Part shown: positions 6,879 to 11,617 of the stretch, piece by piece
Position numbering within the stretch: the stretch's first letter is position 1
How the letters are laid out: every line of letters begins with the position of its first letter
Origin: Propionibacteriaceae bacterium
GTDB taxonomy: Bacteria > Actinomycetota > Actinomycetes > Propionibacteriales > Propionibacteriaceae
DNA: 11,617 nucleotides
Direction: 5' to 3'
Assembly: GCA_003451975.1 (NCBI GenBank)
Contig: DMIX01000434.1
Span: 1-11,617, forward strand
Program-made: the position numbers and the translations under genes
The notes under the pieces: model-generated
Databases searched by the model: none
Told to the model about the DNA's origin: nothing
The model's input: the letters and a program-made list of their open reading frames with translations, nothing else

Positions 6879-7947
6879 CCGCCATGCTCAGTTCGGTTCG
6901 GACGGCCTGCTGACCGCGCCGTCCCATGGCGACTGCTTCGGTCGGATCCTGCAGCAGTGCTGCGATGGCCTCGGCCAATCCGGCCACGTTGAGGTCGCTG
7001 ACCCGACCGGCGTCGTGCTCGGTGACGAAATCGGCCAGACCGCAGCTGTGGGTGACCACGACGGGTCGGGCCACGCTCAGCGCCTCGACCACCGTCATTC
7101 CGTAGGGCTCGTCGACGCTGGGCAACACGTAGATCGATGCCTTGCGCATCCGGTCCAAGGTCTCTTCCGGAGCCAGCGCACCCTCCCAGGTCACCGGCAC
7201 GCCTGCGGCGCGGGCGCGATCGATCGCTGCGGACACGGCTGAGCCTTCGCCTTCGTCGGGCCCGACCACTGTGAAGTGCGCCTCGGGGAAGCGGCGCCCC
7301 AGGAGCTCGGCTGCTTCCACGAAGGTGACCGGACGCTTGCGGGGCGCTAACCGTGCCAGGAACAGCACCTCGGGGGAGCCAGGCTCAGCGGGTCGATCCT
7401 CAGCGAACGGGACTCCGTTGGCCAAGGGCAGCAGATTGAGGTCACCGGCCACCTGTCGAAGATGGTCGCGCTCCAGCTTGGTGAGATAGAACACCGCCTG
7501 GGCGGCGCGCAGCACCGGGCGGGTGAGTTGGGCGTCCAGCGGGATTGCCAGTGGATTGCTGGAGGGGTCGATCATCCCGTGGGGTTGGACGAACAGCGGG
7601 ATCTTCGCCTGCATCAGAGCGCGCGCGGCAGGCAAGGTGATCAGATCGCGGGCGATATGGATGTGGGCCACGTCGTAGGCGCGGGCAGCCTTGCGCACCC
7701 ATCGCTGCAGCCCGGGGCTGGCCAGTCCTGCGAACCCGGTGCCCGGAACGACGGTGCGGGCAGGGAACAGCTGTGCAGGTACCCCTTGAATGGTGTCGGG
7801 AATGGTCGGGTAGCCGCGCACGCCGGCCGCCAGCGTGACTCGGTGTCCCTGCTCGATGAGTGCTTGGGCTTGGTTTGCCGCCACCCGCAGTGGTCCGCCG
7901 TAGGCACCGTCAGGACTCACCAGGCTGACGACCGACAGGATGCGCAT
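6829..7947 (-). CDS. Family 4 glycosyltransferase
   Basis: A 372-residue GT-B enzyme of the GT4 type, expected to transfer a sugar from a nucleotide donor to the growing repeat unit at the cytoplasmic face. Visible elements are the N-terminal acceptor-side loop AYGGPLRVA (15-23), FVQPHGMID (119-127), the donor-side FLARLAPRKRP (196-206, R199 and K204), and EPYGMTVVE (280-288), the E-x7-E motif with E280 and E288 that holds the donor sugar and phosphate. Length is normal. The ATG start follows directly on the TAG stop of the acetyltransferase gene with no spacer, so the two are probably translated together. Its 3' end lies inside the polymerase gene on the other strand (50 bases), and no terminator hairpin is visible between them. 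The sugar specificity is not readable. Confidence 0.92.
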   Translation of the reverse strand: MRILSVVSLVSPDGAYGGPLRVAANQAQALIEQGHRVTLAAGVRGYPTIPDTIQGVPAQLFPARTVVPGTGFAGLASPGLQRWVRKAARAYDVAHIHIARDLITLPAARALMQAKIPLFVQPHGMIDPSSNPLAIPLDAQLTRPVLRAAQAVFYLTKLERDHLRQVAGDLNLLPLANGVPFAEDRPAEPGSPEVLFLARLAPRKRPVTFVEAAELLGRRFPEAHFTVVGPDEGEGSAVSAAIDRARAAGVPVTWEGALAPEETLDRMRKASIYVLPSVDEPYGMTVVEALSVARPVVVTHSCGLADFVTEHDAGRVSDLNVAGLAEAIAALLQDPTEAVAMGRRGQQAVRTELSMAAIATELSARYSAAISS

Positions 7948-8499
7948 CTAGCCGTGTGCCTTGGGATTCACCGTCTTGGCGACCGGCGCCAGGACCACTT
8001 CGCCGTCGGCCACGTCGGCCACCACCAGGGCGTTGGCACCGACGGTGGCATTGTTCCCGATGGTCACACCGCGCAGCACCGTGGCCCGGGCCGCCACCCA
8101 GGAGCCATCCCCGATCGTGATGGGGGCGTTGTCGAACTCGAAGGTGGGTGAGCGATGGTCATGGCTCCCGGTACACAGGAACACATCCTGGGAAACGCAG
8201 GTGTTGGCCCCGATCCGCACCGGTTCCAGGTTCAAGATCCAGGTGCCTTCGCCGATCCAGGAGTTCTCGCCGACGCTCAGCTTCCAGGGCCAGTGGATTC
8301 GCACCCGGTGCCGGATCAGTACTCCCGGTGCCAGGTCGGCGCCGAAGGCGCGCAGCACGCGAGCCCGAGTCTGGGGCGGACACCACCAATGGGAAAGGAA
8401 GATCCCCGAGCAGAGCAGCCACAGCACTTGCTTCGCCGCCGAGCCACCTCGGTCGTAGCCGGCGCCGGTGAAGCCAGAAAGATCGAACCGTGCCTTCAT
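7948..8499 (-). CDS. wcaF: WcaF-like O-acetyltransferase
   Basis: A 183-residue left-handed beta-helix (hexapeptide repeat) acyltransferase close to the colanic-acid acetyltransferase WcaF. It probably moves acetyl from acetyl-CoA to a hydroxyl of the repeat unit in the cytoplasm. Repeat turns are seen as SVGENSWIGEGTWI (75-88), VRIGANTCVSQDV (94-106), ITIGDGSWVAARATV (127-141) and VTIGNNATVGANALV (145-159). The family motif LCTGSHDHRSPTFEF (108-122) includes the likely catalytic H113. An N-terminal hydrophobic patch (about 24-40) also fits the family. The gene leads a two-gene unit with the glycosyltransferase after it. A -10 element lies so close to the ATG that the message is probably leaderless. 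Serine or maltose acetyltransferase is less likely given the WcaF motif and the locus. Confidence 0.88.
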   Translation of the reverse strand: MKARFDLSGFTGAGYDRGGSAAKQVLWLLCSGIFLSHWWCPPQTRARVLRAFGADLAPGVLIRHRVRIHWPWKLSVGENSWIGEGTWILNLEPVRIGANTCVSQDVFLCTGSHDHRSPTFEFDNAPITIGDGSWVAARATVLRGVTIGNNATVGANALVVADVADGEVVLAPVAKTVNPKAHG

Positions 8500-8505
8500 G
8501 TCGCG

Positions 8506-8511
8506 ATTGTA
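8506..8511 (-). promoter_or_regulatory. -10 element of a probable leaderless transcript
   Basis: TACAAT on the minus strand (five of six to the -10 consensus) ends 6 bases before the ATG of the acetyltransferase gene, so the expected start of transcription is the A of that ATG. There is no ribosome binding site upstream, which fits leaderless translation as known in actinobacteria. No good -35 element is seen at 16-18 bases. Confidence 0.5.
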
Positions 8512-8596
8512 CGGGTAGCTACGCGCAGCCGGGGCTCAAAGGGTGGTGTGGCAGAATCGGCGCCGGGACCGGCCCGCCGCCAGATAGGCCGTGACT

Positions 8597-8605
8597 AGGA
8601 GAGGA
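8597..8605 (+). promoter_or_regulatory. Ribosome binding site of the flippase gene
   Basis: AGGAGAGGA lies 7 bases before the ATG at 8613 and supports that start. No confident plus-strand promoter was found in the 113-base divergent gap 8500-8612. Confidence 0.6.
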
Positions 8606-8612
8606 CGCCGGG

Positions 8613-9872
8613 ATGCGAGCACTGTCCGGCCTGAACAAGCTGGTCGGGTTCGGGCTGTCGATGGCGTTGTTGGCGATCGCTGCCCTGGTGGCGATCCCAG
8701 CGATGATCCGTTCCAGCGGCGAAAACGCCTGGGGTGCTATTGCACTGGGTCAGAATCTCGGTGCCTTCGGCGCGATGTTGATCGCCTACGGGTGGGGGAT
8801 CTTCGGTCCCGCTGAGATCGCCCAAGGAGATCAGGCGAGTCGCACCGTGGAGTTTCTGGCCTCGATCAAAGTGAGACTGATCCTGCTGGTTCCCACGCTG
8901 GTGGTCGTGGTGGTGCCCTCGCTGTTGCTGTCGCCGCTGCGTCCAGATCTGGCGGCGGTGGGTGCGGTCGTCGCGGCACTGACCGGCCTGACTGCGACCT
9001 GGTTCTTCGTGGGCTTGGCGCGCCCCTACGCGCTCATGGTCCTCGAGACGGTGCCCCGGGTGGCGTTCACCGTTGTCGGGATCGTCGAGATGGAACGTGG
9101 TGCCGATGCCTTGTACGGCCTGATCTGGCAGGGAGTGGGCTTGCTGGCGGCTTTCCTGGCGTCGTTGCTGTGGATCCTTCGCTACCTTCGGTATCGGCCC
9201 GGAATGGCGGCGCAGTTACCTGGCACGCTCCCGCTGTTGAAGCGCTATGGGGGTGGGGTCGCCTCCAGCCTCGGTAGTCAGCTTTACACCGTCTTGCCCC
9301 TGGTGATCGTGACTGCGGTGGCACCGCTGGCGCAGCCGATGTTCGCCTTGATCGACAAGCTCTACCGGCAGGTATTGGTGGCCTTGCTACCGATCGTTTC
9401 GGTGTTGCAGGGGTGGGTGCCGCGCGGTGAGGAGCCGGCCCAGCGGGTCCGCACCATGATGTGGTGGACCCTCGGGATGTGCGCCACGATCGGTGTCGGC
9501 ACCGTGCTGGTGGGTCCGTGGATTCTGCATTTCCTGGGTGCCGGCGCTCTGACTCCCACGGCGATCGAGATCGCGCTGTTGGCCGTGCTGCTCGCCGTCA
9601 CCTTCTTCGTGTCGGTGCTCGGCCATGCTGTGCTGGGAACCTACCGAGAGTTGCGGGCGCTGGCGCGCTCGACCACCATCGGCACTCTGATCGGGATGCC
9701 GTTGGTGGCAGTGGGCGTGTGGTTCTTCGGCGTTCCCGGTGCGCTGCTGGGAATGCTGATCGGAATGACGGTGCGTTTGTCGATCAAGCTCGCGGTCACT
9801 CGACGGTGTCTACGATCCGGGCCACCGCCGGCGCCGCGCGCTGCCGCTGAAGCCGATGTGATCCTGGACTGA
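8613..9872 (+). CDS. wzx: Wzx-type polysaccharide flippase
   Basis: A 419-residue integral membrane protein with about twelve hydrophobic segments and few charged residues between them, as in the polysaccharide transporters of the MOP superfamily. It would flip the undecaprenyl-linked repeat unit across the membrane for the polymerase. The first segment (about 10-30) is followed by the family-typical WGAIALGQNLGAFGAMLIAYGWG (within 40-62). The middle has GGGVASSLGSQLYTVLPLVIV (within 213-233), and the second half has the pair of segments at about 283-303 and 318-342. The C-terminal tail (402-419) is Pro/Ala-rich and cytoplasmic. The start is set by AGGAGAGGA upstream. The gene stands alone on the plus strand, divergent from the acetyltransferase unit and convergent with the glycoside hydrolase gene, with a palindromic terminator after the stop. 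Confidence 0.87.
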   Translation: MRALSGLNKLVGFGLSMALLAIAALVAIPAMIRSSGENAWGAIALGQNLGAFGAMLIAYGWGIFGPAEIAQGDQASRTVEFLASIKVRLILLVPTLVVVVVPSLLLSPLRPDLAAVGAVVAALTGLTATWFFVGLARPYALMVLETVPRVAFTVVGIVEMERGADALYGLIWQGVGLLAAFLASLLWILRYLRYRPGMAAQLPGTLPLLKRYGGGVASSLGSQLYTVLPLVIVTAVAPLAQPMFALIDKLYRQVLVALLPIVSVLQGWVPRGEEPAQRVRTMMWWTLGMCATIGVGTVLVGPWILHFLGAGALTPTAIEIALLAVLLAVTFFVSVLGHAVLGTYRELRALARSTTIGTLIGMPLVAVGVWFFGVPGALLGMLIGMTVRLSIKLAVTRRCLRSGPPPAPRAAAEADVILD

Positions 9873-9893
9873 TTCGGCCCGAACAAGCAGCAG

Positions 9894-9925
9894 GCCCGGG
9901 CAACGACTCTCGTCGAAGCCCGGGC
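9894..9925. terminator. Nested bidirectional terminator
   Basis: Two copies of the self-complementary octamer GCCCGGGC (9894-9901 and 9918-9925) flank an inner hairpin CGAC/GTCG with loop TCTC (9904-9915), separated on each side by AA. The whole 32-base element can fold from either strand. It lies 21 bases after the flippase stop and 23 bases beyond the stop of the convergent hydrolase gene, so it can end both transcripts. There is no T-run. Confidence 0.8.
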
Positions 9926-9948
9926 GCGCTATCCCCCTGATCCCCCGG

Positions 9949-11617
9949 CTAGCGGTCTCGACTCGTGACGGCGTGGTAGGACAAGTCCTGCTGCGCTGTT
10001 GTCGCGAAACTGACCGCGTCTTTGGTGGTGACGGTAGCGACCGTCGATCCGGAACGTTTCACCGTGGCGGTGAAGGTGCCTTCGGCGAGGCTGTACAGCT
10101 GGGAGTGCTTACCCGCCGGCGCCTGGTAGCTGTAGGTGGTGCCACCGATGGTGACAGTCACACTGGCAGCGCTGGTTAGCAAAGTGACGACTTCGACCTT
10201 GTTGCTCGGTGAGGTGGAACCGCCGCGCAGCCGCATGGTGCTGGAATAGCTGACCGGGGTGGAGGTCTTCTGGATCCGGTGGGAAATGATGACCTCCTCG
10301 ACATTCACCCGGTAGGAGCCGGTCTTGAACTTGGTCAGGTAGTACTGGTTCAGGTCGAGGAATGCCCAACCGTGATCACTGGACGGCGCGAAGCTGGTCG
10401 ACTCCGAGTAGTCGTTCCAGGTGGGCAGCAGCACCAGATCGGCCTTCTGACTGATGGCTCGGTTCCACGTCGCCGCCAAGGTGGCGGTGTTACTGGCCTC
10501 GTCGTAGATCTGCTGGTTGGGGCGGACATCCTGTACCGAGACCGGCTCCATCCACAGTTTGCCGAGCGCATGGGCCTTGGCAGCCCAGTTGGTCCAACTG
10601 GCAGCTGCGGCGGTGTTGCGGATTCCCCAGTTCCCAAAGCCGCCGCTGACGCTGGCGTAGGACGACATCTTCGAGGCGTCGAGGAACACCGGCAACAACG
10701 TCGCCGAGACGCCGTAGCTCGACTTCATCTTGCTCAAAGCGGTGCGGTACCAGTCGGGGCTCTTGGCTTCGGCGTTGAACGGCGACACGATCACTCGTCC
10801 GCCCACCCGGTAGGTAGCGGAGTACTTGGCGAGCCGGGCCATGGCACTGGCGAAGGTGCCACTGGAGATACTGCCCATCGCCCACATGTCGGGCTGCAGC
10901 ATGATCGAGAAGTTCCCCTCGGCGGCCGCAGCCTGCAACAGCTTTTCGATCAGGTACCAGTTCCGATCGCTGGTATTGGTGGTGAGGATGTCGACGGCGA
11001 AGCCGTCCAAGCCGGCAGCTTTCGCCTCGCGCACCTCGGTGCGCATGTCGGCGAGCTGGTAGTCGCCGGAAATCGAGGAGCGTCCCAGCGGACGGTCGCG
11101 GAGCAGCCCGCCGCACCAGGCGAACTTGCTGCCCTCACCGGTCGGGCGCAGGTACTGGGTTGCGTAGTAGTCGCGGCTGGGGCTGGCATTGTCCAAGGAC
11201 ACTGGGTACGGCGGGAAGTAGTGGGCGGACACCGGCTTGTTGGTGATGGACAGCTTCGTGCCGGCCGTCGCGGACGAGGAGGTGTAGACCTTGAGGGTGG
11301 CCTTCTTGGCCAACTTGACGGTGTATTTCGAGCTTGAGCGGCTCAACCGCAGGGAGAGGCCGCTGGCCAGACGGCTCGCGGTGGCGGAGGTCTTCAAGGT
11401 GACGGTCAGTGTGCCGCGCTTCTTGTTGATCGACGTCTTTGCCAATCGTGTGCTCACTGACGGACGGCTGGCGTAGCTGAGGGAGTTCGCCGACCAGCCC
11501 TTGCGCACCGCGCGCACCTGGAGTTTGCCTTGACCGGCGTGCGAGGCCAAGCGCAGCTTCACGCGCAGGGTGACTTTGGTGACGCGAGCACTGCTGGCCA
11601 GTTTCACGGCGGGGAAG
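9949..11617 (-). CDS. GH71-like alpha-1,3-glucanase with N-terminal binding domain, 5' end missing
   Basis: A probably secreted endo-1,3-alpha-glucanase. At least 555 residues are visible, and the frame is open at the window edge, so the start and any signal peptide lie outside. Counting from the GTG codon at 11607, residues 1-108 are a Lys/Ser-rich beta domain (AVRKGWSANSLSYASRP at 33-49, then GLSLRLSRSSS at 83-93) resembling the DNRLRE/CBM96 fold. The catalytic domain runs from about 124 to 430 and begins KPVSAHYFPPYPVSLDN (124-140), with CGGLLRDRPL (165-174), DGFAVDIL (201-208), MLQPDMW (236-242) and TWNDYSEST (396-404), all typical of GH71. A C-terminal beta domain (430-552) with VTVTIGGTTYSY (483-494) follows. 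Known GH71 enzymes cleave alpha-1,3-glucan. Here a role in trimming the locus's own polymer is inferred. It ends toward the flippase gene. Confidence 0.85.
   Translation of the reverse strand, partial: FPAVKLASSARVTKVTLRVKLRLASHAGQGKLQVRAVRKGWSANSLSYASRPSVSTRLAKTSINKKRGTLTVTLKTSATASRLASGLSLRLSRSSSKYTVKLAKKATLKVYTSSSATAGTKLSITNKPVSAHYFPPYPVSLDNASPSRDYYATQYLRPTGEGSKFAWCGGLLRDRPLGRSSISGDYQLADMRTEVREAKAAGLDGFAVDILTTNTSDRNWYLIEKLLQAAAAEGNFSIMLQPDMWAMGSISSGTFASAMARLAKYSATYRVGGRVIVSPFNAEAKSPDWYRTALSKMKSSYGVSATLLPVFLDASKMSSYASVSGGFGNWGIRNTAAAASWTNWAAKAHALGKLWMEPVSVQDVRPNQQIYDEASNTATLAATWNRAISQKADLVLLPTWNDYSESTSFAPSSDHGWAFLDLNQYYLTKFKTGSYRVNVEEVIISHRIQKTSTPVSYSSTMRLRGGSTSPSNKVEVVTLLTSAASVTVTIGGTTYSYQAPAGKHSQLYSLAEGTFTATVKRSGSTVATVTTKDAVSFATTAQQDLSYHAVTSRDR

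Noticed and set aside
8613..9872. The flippase as a MATE drug exporter or MurJ
   Set aside because: The context of polymerase, transferases and chain-length regulator, and the overall hydrophobic pattern, fit a polysaccharide flippase better.
9949..11607. GTG at 11607 as the true start of the glucanase
   Set aside because: The frame is open to the window edge, the codon falls inside the N-terminal beta domain, and a secreted enzyme would need a signal peptide that is not present there.
1..11617. CRISPR arrays, tRNA or rRNA genes, insertion sequences
   Set aside because: No spaced direct repeats, no tRNA-like cloverleaf and no transposase-like frame were seen on either strand.

Overview
The window is high-GC DNA, and nearly every base is accounted for by nine genes of one exopolysaccharide or capsule locus of the Wzx/Wzy type. 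GC-rich third codon positions, GTG and TTG starts, a 4-base GTGA stop/start overlap, a probable leaderless transcript and actinobacterial-looking proteins all suggest an Actinomycetota host. A member of the Propionibacteriales or a relative is possible, but the sequence alone does not fix the genus. No RNA gene, insertion sequence or CRISPR array was seen.

Layout from left to right. Minus strand, running off the left edge: a polyprenyl-phosphate sugar-1-phosphate transferase that starts the lipid-linked repeat unit (1-1029). A 422-base non-coding gap follows (1030-1451), holding a hairpin terminator for the next unit, two adjacent dyads and a weak promoter. Then comes a minus-strand operon read from 5353 down to 1452: a chain-length regulator/tyrosine autokinase with an extra SGNH hydrolase domain, a low-molecular-weight tyrosine phosphatase that overlaps it by 4 bases, and a WcaI-like glycosyltransferase 3 bases further on. 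Diverging from that operon on the plus strand is a Wzy-type polymerase (5436-6878, TTG start). Its 3' end overlaps, tail to tail, a second minus-strand pair: a WcaF-like O-acetyltransferase (8499-7948) and a GT4 glycosyltransferase (7947-6829). Diverging from that pair is a Wzx-type flippase (8613-9872). A nested palindromic terminator separates the flippase from a convergent minus-strand GH71-like secreted alpha-1,3-glucanase (9949 to the right edge, 5' end missing).

Expected joint action, inferred from family knowledge: the sugar transferase loads the first sugar on undecaprenyl phosphate; the two glycosyltransferases extend the unit and the WcaF-like enzyme acetylates it; the flippase moves it outward and Wzy polymerises it. 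The kinase and phosphatase would control chain length by cycling tyrosine phosphorylation, and the GH71-like enzyme may trim or remodel a glucan outside the cell.

The most unusual item is the 691-residue Wzz/BY-kinase protein. After its kinase domain and a short tyrosine cluster (YAYTY) it crosses the membrane a third time and ends in an SGNH hydrolase domain with all four signature blocks. One polypeptide would thus join periplasm-side chain-length control, cytoplasmic tyrosine phosphorylation and an extracellular esterase or acyltransferase activity.
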